Positions 33,344-41,629 of a DNA stretch of 43,327 nucleotides are shown one piece after another; position 1 is the stretch's first letter, and every line of letters starts with the position of its first letter. The translations under genes were made by a program, and so were the position numbers. The notes below the pieces were generated by a model. It was not told the DNA's origin, did no database searches, and worked only from the letters and a program-made list of their open reading frames with translations. The DNA comes from Pseudomonadota bacterium. Its GTDB lineage: Bacteria > Chloroflexota > UBA6077 > JAJPGT01. The stretch is from the NCBI GenBank assembly GCA_021325655.1, contig JAJPGT010000066.1, positions 1-43,327 of the forward strand. The letters are read 5' to 3'.

Positions 33344-36300
33344 TTAGCTGCGCGGCACGGTGTAGCGCAGCTCCTGGCCCGCCTCTCCCACCGAGCGCGA
33401 CCAGCTTGCGTGCAGGATGTGGACGCGGACGTGGTAGCTCCCCGGCTTGGCGCCGGCAGGAATAGGCCAGCGGACGGTGAGCGTCTGCTGCGCGAGCGGC
33501 CGCAGGTTCAGTGGATAGACCCAATCCTGCCAGCGGCGATGCTCCCCTCGGTCCAGCACCTCCACCCAGGCGCCGATGTTGTACTGCGGCAGCGGGCCGT
33601 TGACGAGCGTGAAGCTGATCGCTTGCGTGCCGCGCGGCTTGGCAGTGCGGCTCTCCAGCCGCGCGTGCGTCACCGCGACGCTTCCGGCCGGCGGATCCGG
33701 CGTCTGGACCAGGCTGATGACAAGCAGCGGGGCCAGGACCAGCGACCAGAGCACGCCGCCACCATAGGCGACCAGCCGGGCGAGGCGGACGCGCGGGCTG
33801 AGCGAGACACTCGGGTTGGCCGGGTGGCGCCAGTGGCTCCAGAGGAACCAGGTGCAGCCGAGCGCCACCAGCGCTGCCAGCGGCGCCAGGCTGAGGACGC
33901 CATCCAGCCCGAACAGCAGCCGGCCCAGGTTGTGGACCACTCGCCCCTGCTCCAGCGCCGGGAGCCAGACATCGCCGAGTGGGAAGGCCCAATCATCCGG
34001 GATGAACACGGCGGTCGCGGTCGCGGCCCAGATGGTGGCGAACGACCAGAGCAGCAGCGGGACGAGCAGCGCCAGCCCCGCGCGACGAGCGCCCAGCGGC
34101 GCCAGCGCCGCGACCGCGAACGGCAGCGCTGGGAGCAGGAAGCGGGGGCCAGGGGTCCAGCCGCCGAAGGGCAGATAGTAGCCGGCGTTGTAGAGCAGAT
34201 AGACCACCACGACGAGCGCCAGAAGCACCGCTTCCGGACGAAAGCGTCGCTCGCGCCACAGCAGCGCCAGGCCGACCGGAGCCAGCACCAGGAACGGTGA
34301 GCCGACCAGCAGGCCCTTGCCAGCGACCAGCAGGTCCAGCAGCGCGGCCGGGTTCGGCATGCCCACCCCGTTCAGCCCCTGAGCCGCCCCGGCGAACTCG
34401 GGGTTCACCAGGCAGCAGCTCGGCGTTTTCCAGGGAGCGCCGTAGGCCAGGGTATCGTAGAGCGCCAGCGCCGCCAGCGCCGGGACGGCGCCGGCCAGGA
34501 AGGCGAGGGTTAGCCGAACGCTCCGCACGCCAAGCACGATGTAGAGGAGCAGGAGCCCGAATGTGAGCGCGGCCGGATACTCGCCCAGGATCGCCAGCCC
34601 GGCCAGCAGCCCGGCCGCGGCCACTGCCAGCCAGCCCCGCGCGCCGAGGCGCGCCCGGAGCAGCAGCGCGAACGCGGCGAAGCCCAGCAGCGCCGCGAGC
34701 TGGTGCCCGAACAGCAGCGTGGAGAAGGAGAACGCGATCGTCCCCAGCCCATACCCGAGCACCAGCAGCGGGTTGCCCGGGGCGCCCGGCGCCAAGCACT
34801 CCAGCACCCAGAGCAGCAGCACACCCAGCAGCGCCGAGGGCAGCGCGACCGCGGCGACGGTAAGGAGGTAGACGCGGTGCGTCTCTTCGAGCGCTCGTCC
34901 AGCGGCGAGCAGCCGCTCGAACGCCGAGACCACCAGGTAGGCGGGCAGGGCCAGGACCGAGACACCGGGCGCCTTGTCGCTATAGAAGTGCCCATCGCGG
35001 CGAATCTTGTCGATCGTGTTGTCTGCATAGCGATCGACGATGATGCTGCGGTCATCCGCCAGTGCCCGCACCAGGTTGTAGCGACTGAGCGCATTCGCCT
35101 GCGAGGGCTGGATGAAGTAGCTGTAGGCGCACAGCAGCAGCAGGAACACGGCCAGCTCCGAGCCGACACTCCAGCTCCGTTTCGGCGCTACTGTGGGAAC
35201 GGGCGTCGCGGTGGCCGCCGGCCGCTCCAGCGTCGCCACCCCATCGCGCATTTCTGCGACCGAGGCCAGCGCCAGCGCGGGCGCGCCGAGACGCGCCTGG
35301 CGCGCCCGCAGCCAATCGAACAGGGGGATCAGGAGGGGCACCCCGGCGTAGGCGAACAGCACCCAGTCTGGCGTGACGCGGCTCTCCTGGTTGAAATAGT
35401 GCGGCAGGTAGAAGGCGGGCAGGCAGAGCAACGAATACGCCACCACCAGCCGCGAGAGCGTCGGGCGCCAGCCAAGGAGCGCGGCCAGGGCGAGCGGCCA
35501 GACGAAGTACCAGGCCTGCACCCAGGGAAGCACGAGCAGGATCAGCAGCAGGAACGCGCGGGTACAGGCGCGGATCGCCGCGCGAAGCGCGGTCCTGGTG
35601 TCCTGCCGCGCCGCGCCCAGCACCTGGCGCGCCTCCCAGACGAGGTAGAGCAGGAACAGCAGCCGTGTCGCCTGGCGGGTCCAGCTCCGCACCAGCTCCT
35701 CATACTGTGCCTGCTGCACCTGGTTCTGTGCCTGGCGCTTCTTGGAGGGAGCAAAGAGGTGATCCGCCAGCCGGGTCGCCGCCAGGGAGGGGGCGGAGTT
35801 GACGACCATCCCCCCACCCACGGCGTTGAGTGCTGGCGCCAGTGCCGCGGAAAGCGGCCGCCAGGGCCAGAGCAGCGCCAGCACCAGCAGCGCAACGACC
35901 ATGCCGGTGGCGCCCAGCCAGACGAGGCGCGCACCCCAGGTGCGCAGCCGCGCCAGCCAGACGAGCCCGAAGAACAGGCCGGCCACTCCGGTGGTGTACT
36001 TCACTAGCGCGCTCAGGGCGATGAGCACCAGCCCAGCACCCCAGCGCACCTGAGCGCGCCACATGGTGCGCCCTTCTGGAATCAGTCCGGCGAGCGGCAC
36101 CAAGCCGAGCAGCAGCAGCAACGCCATCAGCCCATCGTTGTGGGCATTGCCGACGACCTCGAACAGTACCAGCGGGTTCCAGGCAAACAGCGCGAAGGCG
36201 ACCAGCCGCGCCCGGCGCGAGCCGTCGCCCGGCCCCAGGCGGCCGAGCAGCCACCAGAGGCTGCCCAGGCTGGCCAGGTAGGCCAGGTTCATCAGCAGCT

Positions 36301-37060
36301 TGTAGGCCAGAACCTGATCCACCAGCGAGAGCGGTGCGAGCAACGGTGCCAGCGCGGCGCTGAGGTCCGTCCAGAGTGGGCCGTAGACACTCGGCTGGCC
36401 GTGCCACATCGGGTGAATCCAGTTCAGCAGTGGGTGAGTGGGAAAGGTGTTGGGTGGGCGGACGTACGGGTTAGCGCCGAACAGGCCGCCGATCTGGCCG
36501 TACATCACGTAGGAGAAGATGTCCGTGGTGTACAGGCCGGGCGTCAGGAGCAGGGTCATCTGAAAGACAAGCGCCCAGCCGAGCACCAACCGGCCGGCTC
36601 CTGGAGCGGCCGCGACCCCACGATCCAGCAGCCAGAGGCCCAGCAGGTAGGCCGCGGCAGCGAGGAGAAAGGCGGCCAGGAGCAGGCTGATCAGCAGATC
36701 GAGCTGCCGCGGCGGCTCCAGTCCGGGGATCAGTGCGCTCGCCGCCGCAAGCAGCCGGGTCAAGAGCCACTGGAGCGGCGGGTATTCCCGCAAGGCGGCC
36801 TGAGTGAAATCCTTGCCGTGCGTGAGCCGGTAGCTGAGCAGCCAGAGCAGGAGCAGGCTCAGCTCCAGTCCCGCCCCGGCGCCTCCCAGGAGCAGGAGCC
36901 GTGTCGCCGGCGCGTGCACGGGCGCGCCGGGCGCGTGGGTGGGGCCAGCCGCTACGGCAGGCGGCGGGCCGGCGAGGCGAGTCGTCACCGGGGCTGACCG
37001 TCCCGGACGCTCCGCCGCTGGCGGAGAACAGAACACCCGCGCCGACGGCTCGCGGCGCAC
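33344..37060 (-). CDS. Fusion of two GT-C glycosyltransferase modules with a soluble C-terminal domain
   Basis: A multi-spanning membrane protein of up to 1238 residues. The N-terminal module (about 55-600) resembles polyprenol-phosphomannose-dependent mannosyltransferases (MptA/MptB-like): GLYTTDIFSYVMYGQIGG carries the Asp after the first helix, and NPLVLFEVVGNAHNDGLM is another shared stretch. The second module (about 655-1110) is a different GT-C type with SRYNLVRALADDRSIIVDRY, HFYSDKAPGVSVLALPAYL and WTPGPRFLLPALPF. The last 110 residues form a soluble, Ig-like domain (NIGAWVEVLDRG, GSYHVRVHILH). Start uncertain: GTG 37060 or GTG 36988, neither with a strong ribosome site. It probably glycosylates lipid-linked sugars or surface polymers. 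Confidence 0.82.
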   Translation of the reverse strand: MRREPSARVFCSPPAAERPGRSAPVTTRLAGPPPAVAAGPTHAPGAPVHAPATRLLLLGGAGAGLELSLLLLWLLSYRLTHGKDFTQAALREYPPLQWLLTRLLAAASALIPGLEPPRQLDLLISLLLAAFLLAAAAYLLGLWLLDRGVAAAPGAGRLVLGWALVFQMTLLLTPGLYTTDIFSYVMYGQIGGLFGANPYVRPPNTFPTHPLLNWIHPMWHGQPSVYGPLWTDLSAALAPLLAPLSLVDQVLAYKLLMNLAYLASLGSLWWLLGRLGPGDGSRRARLVAFALFAWNPLVLFEVVGNAHNDGLMALLLLLGLVPLAGLIPEGRTMWRAQVRWGAGLVLIALSALVKYTTGVAGLFFGLVWLARLRTWGARLVWLGATGMVVALLVLALLWPWRPLSAALAPALNAVGGGMVVNSAPSLAATRLADHLFAPSKKRQAQNQVQQAQYEELVRSWTRQATRLLFLLYLVWEARQVLGAARQDTRTALRAAIRACTRAFLLLILLVLPWVQAWYFVWPLALAALLGWRPTLSRLVVAYSLLCLPAFYLPHYFNQESRVTPDWVLFAYAGVPLLIPLFDWLRARQARLGAPALALASVAEMRDGVATLERPAATATPVPTVAPKRSWSVGSELAVFLLLLCAYSYFIQPSQANALSRYNLVRALADDRSIIVDRYADNTIDKIRRDGHFYSDKAPGVSVLALPAYLVVSAFERLLAAGRALEETHRVYLLTVAAVALPSALLGVLLLWVLECLAPGAPGNPLLVLGYGLGTIAFSFSTLLFGHQLAALLGFAAFALLLRARLGARGWLAVAAAGLLAGLAILGEYPAALTFGLLLLYIVLGVRSVRLTLAFLAGAVPALAALALYDTLAYGAPWKTPSCCLVNPEFAGAAQGLNGVGMPNPAALLDLLVAGKGLLVGSPFLVLAPVGLALLWRERRFRPEAVLLALVVVVYLLYNAGYYLPFGGWTPGPRFLLPALPFAVAALAPLGARRAGLALLVPLLLWSFATIWAATATAVFIPDDWAFPLGDVWLPALEQGRVVHNLGRLLFGLDGVLSLAPLAALVALGCTWFLWSHWRHPANPSVSLSPRVRLARLVAYGGGVLWSLVLAPLLVISLVQTPDPPAGSVAVTHARLESRTAKPRGTQAISFTLVNGPLPQYNIGAWVEVLDRGEHRRWQDWVYPLNLRPLAQQTLTVRWPIPAGAKPGSYHVRVHILHASWSRSVGEAGQELRYTVPRS

Positions 37061-37165
37061 TGCATGGCAGAGCCCATTACTGCCTCGGGAGCTGTTGCCT
37101 CGGCGTACCCTACGATACCATGCCCCGCAGGGGCACCGTCAGACGCCCCGCACACGAGCCCACCC

Positions 37166-37199
37166 GCCCCGGGATGGCCCGGCCGAGCCACCCCGGGGC
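37166..37199 (-). terminator. Hairpin terminator after DoxX gene
   Basis: Arms 37166-37178 and 37187-37199 pair over 13 bases with one G-T-type mismatch and an 8-base loop, 33 bases past the DoxX stop on the minus strand. Confidence 0.55.
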
Positions 37200-37231
37200 A
37201 TCGGGCCGGCGAGCGCCCCTGCCGGCACCCG

Positions 37232-37773
37232 TTAGGCCGTCGCCGTTTTCTCCTGCGCGCTCGGCTGCTCCTGGCTGGCCGGCGCGGGGAGAGGCAGAGT
37301 GGGCTGCGTCAAGCCGAGCGCAATGCCCATCGCGGTGGCGCTAGTGGCCAGCACCACCAGGCTCCAGGGCAGCCGCAGCCGGAGCAGCCGATCCAGCGAA
37401 TACCGCCCCGGTCCGCTCAGGGCCACCGAGAGTGCGCTAGCCATGTAGACCATTGGCAGCTCGGCGCCCCCCGCCGCCACCCAGATGGGCTTGCCCCAGT
37501 GTACGGTGGCGGTCGCCATCGTCATCGGCGCAAACAGGGAGACCGGACCGACTGGGAAGAGCAGGCCCAGGGCGGTGAGCAGGCCGTCACCCAGCCGCTC
37601 GCCCCCGCCGCCAGCGCCCAGGGCTTTCCCGGCCGCAGTCCGAGCGATTCCAGCCAGCCGGCGGTGCTTCGCAGGCCGGGGCCACCGAACGCCCCGAACA
37701 GCTTCTGCGCCCCGTGGCCGGCCAGCATCCCGCCCACGGTAAGGCGTAAGATCAGCAGTGCGAGATCCCGCAC
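37232..37773 (-). pseudogene. DoxX-family membrane protein gene with a frameshift
   Basis: A DoxX/DoxD-family four-helix membrane protein of about 180 residues when the frame is restored. The first part, LVRDLALLILRLTVGGMLAG and HGAQKLFGAFGGPGL, runs to GKPWALAAGAS. Near 37595-37598 one base is missing and the protein continues in another frame as GDGLLTALGLLFPVGP, then MATATVHWGKPIWVAAGG, AELPMVYM and GPGRYSLDRLL. The GTG at 37773-37771 follows AAAGGAGG. All conserved segments are otherwise intact, so the frameshift may be recent or a sequence error. DoxX proteins are linked to membrane redox and thiol stress; the exact role here is unknown. Confidence 0.82.
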
Positions 37774-37887
37774 CAGTGTATCCTCCTTTCCAGCGCCAGC
37801 TACCCGGCTAGGCCTTGCCATGCCCGGCTTTGCCAGCCCGGAGTGCAGGCGGCGTGCCGCGCACCACGGCGGACAGCGCCGTACCAG

Positions 37888-37893
37888 TACAAT
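37888..37893 (+). promoter_or_regulatory. Candidate -10 element for panBC
   Basis: TACAAT matches five of six consensus positions, but no good -35 is present. Transcription would begin near 37900, 0-20 bases from the panB start codon, so the mRNA may be leaderless or nearly so. Confidence 0.4.
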
Positions 37894-37916
37894 CTGAGCA
37901 AGTGTCGAGGGCACGC

Positions 37917-38777
37917 GTGCGACTGACCATTGAGCAGATCCGCGACTTCAAGCGGCGGGGCGAGCGGCTGGCGATGCTGACCGCCTACGACTATTCGATG
38001 GCCCGGCTGCTGGATGAGGCGGGCATTCCGCTGCTGCTGGTGGGCGACAGCCTCGGTATGGTGATGCTGGGCTATACCACCACCCTGCCCGTGACGATGG
38101 ACGACGTGGTCCGCCACACCCAGGCAGTGGTGCGTGGAAGCAAGCGGGCGCTGGTGGTGGCAGACCTGCCGTTTCTCAGCTATCAGGCGAGCGCGGACGA
38201 GGCGCTCCGCAACGCGGGCCGACTGCTCAAGGAGGGTGGCGCCCAGGCGGTGAAGCTGGAGGGCGGCGGCCGGATGGTGGAGACCGTCCAGCGGCTGGTG
38301 GAGGCCGGTATCCCGGTGATGGGCCATCTGGGCCTGACCCCGCAATCGATCAACCAACTGGGTGGCTACCGCATCCAGGGCAAGACCGCCGCCGCGGCGG
38401 CGCGGCTACTCGCCGACGCCCGCGCGCTGGAAGCCGCCGGTGCCTTCAGCCTGGTGTTGGAGGGCATCCCGGCCCAGCTCGGCTCGCTCGTCAGCAGCCG
38501 CCTGGCGATCCCCACTATCGGCATCGGGGCCGGCCCGGGCTGCGACGGCCAGGTGCAGGTACTGCACGACATCCTCGGCCTGTACCCGGACTTCGCCCCC
38601 CGGCACGCCCGCCGCTACGCCGAGCTGGGCCAGGCGGTGCAGGAGGCAGCGCGCCGCTATGCCGCCGACGTCGCCGCCGGCACCTTCCCAAGCGAACGCG
38701 AGAGCGTAGCGATGGTGCCCGAGGTGCTGGCCGAGCTCCTGGCCCGCGACGCCGCGCCCGACCCTGCCCGGCCCTGA
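37917..38777 (+). CDS. panB: 3-methyl-2-oxobutanoate hydroxymethyltransferase
   Basis: A 286-residue PanB. It adds a hydroxymethyl group from methylene-tetrahydrofolate to 3-methyl-2-oxobutanoate to make ketopantoate, the first committed step to pantothenate and CoA. Signatures are LTAYDYSMARLLDEAG, LLVGDSLGMVMLGY (metal-binding Asp), VVADLPFLSY, KLEGG, PVMGHLGLTPQS and the catalytic Glu in LVLEGIPA. IGIGAGPGCDGQVQVLHD is also diagnostic. GTG 37917 has GAGGG 5 bases upstream; GTG 37902 in the same frame is an alternative. panC follows 16 bases later, so they form an operon. Confidence 0.95.
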   Translation: MRLTIEQIRDFKRRGERLAMLTAYDYSMARLLDEAGIPLLLVGDSLGMVMLGYTTTLPVTMDDVVRHTQAVVRGSKRALVVADLPFLSYQASADEALRNAGRLLKEGGAQAVKLEGGGRMVETVQRLVEAGIPVMGHLGLTPQSINQLGGYRIQGKTAAAAARLLADARALEAAGAFSLVLEGIPAQLGSLVSSRLAIPTIGIGAGPGCDGQVQVLHDILGLYPDFAPRHARRYAELGQAVQEAARRYAADVAAGTFPSERESVAMVPEVLAELLARDAAPDPARP

Positions 38778-38793
38778 GCCTGGAGGAGCCGCG

Positions 38794-39657
38794 ATGCGTG
38801 TGATCGACGACGTCGAACAAACCCGCGCCTACGCCCGCTCACTACGCCGCCCGCTGGGACTGGTGCCGACGATGGGGGCGCTGCACGAAGGGCACCTGAG
38901 CCTGGTGCGGGCAGCGCGCCGCGACTGCGCCAGCGTGGCGGTGAGCATCTTCGTCAACCCGACCCAATTTGGCCCCAACGAGGACTTCGCCAGCTACCCG
39001 CGCGACCTAGAGCGGGACCTGGCGTTGCTGCGCGACGAAGGGGTGGACCTGGTGTTCGTGCCCTCCGTTGAGCAGGTCTACCCGCCCGGGTTCGACACCA
39101 CCGTCTCGCTCCAGCGCACCGCCGCTCGCCTGGAAGGCGCCCATCGGCCGGGGCACTTCGCCGGCGTGGCCACCGTCGTCGCCAAGCTGTTCATCATCAT
39201 CGAGCCGAACCGCGCCTACTTCGGGCAGAAAGACGGCCAGCAGACGATCGTCGTCCGCCGCATGACCCAGGACCTGAACCTCCCGGTCGAGATCGTGGTG
39301 CTGCCCACTGTGCGCGAGCCGGACGGGCTGGCGATGTCCAGCCGCAACGTCTACCTCACCCCAGAGGAGCGCCGCGCCGCCCCGGCACTGTACCGCGGGC
39401 TGCGGCGCGCCACAGAGCTGTTCGAGGCGGGCGAGCGCGACGCGGAGACGCTTCGCCAGGCGGTGCGCGCGGTCGTCGCCGGCGAGCCGCTGATCGCGCT
39501 CGAGTACGTCAGCCTGGCCGCGCTGGACACGCTGGACGAGCTGGAGCGGGTGGACCGCCCGGCGATGCTTTCGCTGGCGGCGCGTCTGGGCCACGCCCGG
39601 CTGATCGACAACGTCCTGCTGCCTCCGCCCACGGACACGCGCCAAGGCGGACGATAG
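38794..39657 (+). CDS. panC: Pantothenate synthetase (pantoate--beta-alanine ligase)
   Basis: A 287-residue PanC, which joins pantoate to beta-alanine with ATP via a pantoyl-adenylate. The HIGH-like ATP motif is MGALHEGHLSL; other signatures are VSIFVNPTQFGPNEDF, the pantoate-binding segment GVATVVAKLF, YFGQKDGQQTIVVRRM and the KMSKS-like loop DGLAMSSRNVYL. ATG 38794 follows TGGAGGAG. It is cotranscribed with panB. Beta-alanine synthesis (panD) is not in the window. Confidence 0.96.
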   Translation: MRVIDDVEQTRAYARSLRRPLGLVPTMGALHEGHLSLVRAARRDCASVAVSIFVNPTQFGPNEDFASYPRDLERDLALLRDEGVDLVFVPSVEQVYPPGFDTTVSLQRTAARLEGAHRPGHFAGVATVVAKLFIIIEPNRAYFGQKDGQQTIVVRRMTQDLNLPVEIVVLPTVREPDGLAMSSRNVYLTPEERRAAPALYRGLRRATELFEAGERDAETLRQAVRAVVAGEPLIALEYVSLAALDTLDELERVDRPAMLSLAARLGHARLIDNVLLPPPTDTRQGGR

Positions 39658-39730
39658 GGCGCGATCCTCAGGAACAGGCAGACCGCCGGGCGGAAGAGGT
39701 CGCCGCGCATTCACCGTGTTGAGCGGGGCG

Positions 39731-40036
39731 TCAGGGGCGCCGGCTGGCTCGTTCAGCGCGGCGCCGCTGCGTGATGCCGCCGTGGGGCGACAGCCCACTC
39801 CACTGGCTGGTGAGGTCTGGCGTCTGCGCGCTGCCAACCCGATAGTAGGCGGGCGCGTCGGGCGGGCCGAGCCGGCGCACCAGGCCGGCCGAAGCGAGCG
39901 CGTCCAGCAGCTCCCGGCAGCGGCGCGGGTCCAGGCTCAGCCGGTGGGCCAGCGAGAACTCCGTCTCGGGCAGGCGCGGGTCGGGCGAGACGAGCGCCAC
40001 AACTTCGGTGGCGCTGAGCAGCGGGGAGGGCGCCAT
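39731..40036 (-). CDS. Small winged-helix-like DNA-binding protein
   Basis: A 101-residue protein not assigned to a named family. LPETEFSLAHRLSLDPRRC reads like the second and third helices of a winged helix-turn-helix, followed by RELLDALASAGLVRRLG and AYYRVG as the wing, in the style of MarR/Rrf2/DUF-type minimal regulators. A Ser/Arg-rich C-terminal tail follows. The ATG at 40036-40034 has GGAGA upstream. It diverges from ychF and converges with panC, leaving a 73-base gap. A role in regulating one of the two neighbours is possible. Confidence 0.6.
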   Translation of the reverse strand: MAPSPLLSATEVVALVSPDPRLPETEFSLAHRLSLDPRRCRELLDALASAGLVRRLGPPDAPAYYRVGSAQTPDLTSQWSGLSPHGGITQRRRAERASRRP

Positions 40037-40164
40037 CGCAGGTCTCCGAGGCGGGCAGGCCAAACACGCTCGGCCTGCCCGAGATACCGATGTTCCCTGT
40101 GCTGGATGAACGAACGAGCCGCGCCGTGGTTGCACCTGGTTGGCCGCGTTTGGGAGGCCGCTCT

Positions 40165-40170
40165 TACAAT
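40165..40170 (+). promoter_or_regulatory. Candidate -10 element for ychF
   Basis: TACAAT lies about 130 bases upstream of the ychF start. A TTGGCC at 40140-40145 could be a -35, but the spacing of 19 is long. Confidence 0.35.
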
Positions 40171-40301
40171 TCCCGTGGACGGGGCGGCGGCCGCTGGCTG
40201 CCGCCGCTTCGTGTCACGGCCAGGGGCGGATGAGCGCCCTGCCAGCCCGCGGGCTAGCGCGCTGCCGCCCGGGGCCGGGCAAGGAGCTGAGGACCGGCGG
40301 G

Positions 40302-41378
40302 ATGCAGATCGGGATCATGGGGCTGCCCGGCGCGGGCAAGACAACCCTCTTCAACGTGCTCGCCGGGGCGCACGCGCAGGTAGGCAGCTATAGCAGCGCG
40401 GTCGTCGAGCCCAACCGCGCTGTCGTCAAGGTGCCGGATCCCCGGCTGGACCGGCTGAGCGCGCTGTTCCGGCCGAAGAAGACCACGCCCGCCGAAGTGC
40501 AGTACGTGGACGTAGCCGGGCTGGTGCAGGGCTCGGCCACCAAGGGCAGCCTGGCTGCGTTCCTGGGGCATTTGCGCCAGGCGGACGTGCTGGTCCACGT
40601 GGTGCGGGCGTTCCCCGGCCCACTCGGGGAGCCGACTCCGCTGGCGGACCTGGAAGCGGGCGACCTGGAGCTGGTGCTGGCTGACCTGGGTGTGATCGAC
40701 AAGCGCCTGGAGCGGGTGGATCGCGACATCCGCAGCGCCCCGGCCGGCAGCCTCCAGCGGCAGGCTGGCGAGCGCGAGAAGGCACTGCTGACCGAGTTCC
40801 GCGCTGCGCTCCAGGCAGAGCGCCCCCTGCGCGACCTGACGCTCGACCCGGCCGACGAGAAGCTGGTGCGCGGCTATGGCTTCCTCACCCTCAAGCCGAT
40901 GCTGGTGGTGCTCAACACCGCCGAGCCGGACGAGGCGCTCGTGGCGCAGGCAAAGGCGAAGCTGCCCTGGCGGCAGACCGAGGTGGTCTCGCTGGCGGGC
41001 CAGCTCGAGATGGAGCTGGGCGAGCTTACGGCGGAGGAAGCGGCGGAGTTCATGCTGGCGCTCGGGATCGAGACGCGCGGCGCCCCGCGGGTGATCCAGC
41101 TCTCCTACCACCTGGCCGGGCTGATCTCCTTCTTCACCGCTGGCCCGGACGAGGTGCGTGCCTGGACCATCAAGCAGGGCACGCCCGCGGCCGAGGCAGC
41201 CGGGGCGATCCATTCCGACATCGCCCGCGGCTTCATCCGCGCCGAGGTGGTGCGCTGGGACGACCTGCTGGAAGCCGGCAGCACCACGGAAGCGCGCAAG
41301 CGCGGGCTGCTGCGCTCCGAAGGCCGCACCTACATCGTCCAGGACGGCGACGTGATCGAGTTCCTATTCAACGTCTGA
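40302..41378 (+). CDS. ychF: YchF/OLA1-family redox-regulated ATPase
   Basis: A 358-residue Obg-family P-loop protein. The P loop is GLPGAGKTT at residues 7-15. YVDVAGLVQGSATKGSLAAFLGHLRQAD spans the G3 region with DVAG. The G4 motif is NTAEPDE instead of NKxD, which explains why this group binds ATP rather than GTP. A coiled helical domain (about 120-200) and a C-terminal TGS domain (LISFFTAGPDEVRAWTIKQG, GRTYIVQDGDVIEFLFNV) complete it. Members associate with ribosomes and oxidative stress responses. ATG 40302 begins MQIGIMG; GAGG lies about 12 bases upstream. A single-gene transcript is likely, ending in a hairpin. Confidence 0.96.
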   Translation: MQIGIMGLPGAGKTTLFNVLAGAHAQVGSYSSAVVEPNRAVVKVPDPRLDRLSALFRPKKTTPAEVQYVDVAGLVQGSATKGSLAAFLGHLRQADVLVHVVRAFPGPLGEPTPLADLEAGDLELVLADLGVIDKRLERVDRDIRSAPAGSLQRQAGEREKALLTEFRAALQAERPLRDLTLDPADEKLVRGYGFLTLKPMLVVLNTAEPDEALVAQAKAKLPWRQTEVVSLAGQLEMELGELTAEEAAEFMLALGIETRGAPRVIQLSYHLAGLISFFTAGPDEVRAWTIKQGTPAAEAAGAIHSDIARGFIRAEVVRWDDLLEAGSTTEARKRGLLRSEGRTYIVQDGDVIEFLFNV

Positions 41379-41442
41379 GGAGCGCTGTTCGCGGCCAGCC
41401 GCGAGGAGCGCCCGGCCGGCCTGCACATCCCACAGCGCTCCT
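41378..41442 (+). terminator. Nested hairpin after ychF
   Basis: AGGAGCGCTG (41378-41387) is perfectly complementary to CAGCGCTCCT (41433-41442); between them CGCGG (41390-41394) can pair with CCGCG to form an inner stem. It starts at the ychF stop codon. No T tract. Confidence 0.5.
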
Positions 41443-41629
41443 GGTGTGTTGTATTCCAGAGCGGCATATCACAGCCTGGTGACATGGCCGCGGTATGCTC
41501 GCCCCCCAGAACCTTTGGCGACCGGATCATGGACCGTTGGCCAGGCGAGCAAGGGCTCACCGGCCCTTGCCCGCTCCGAGCGGCTGAAGCCGCCAGAGGC
41601 GGAACGCTTCGCCACGATCTGGAGACACT

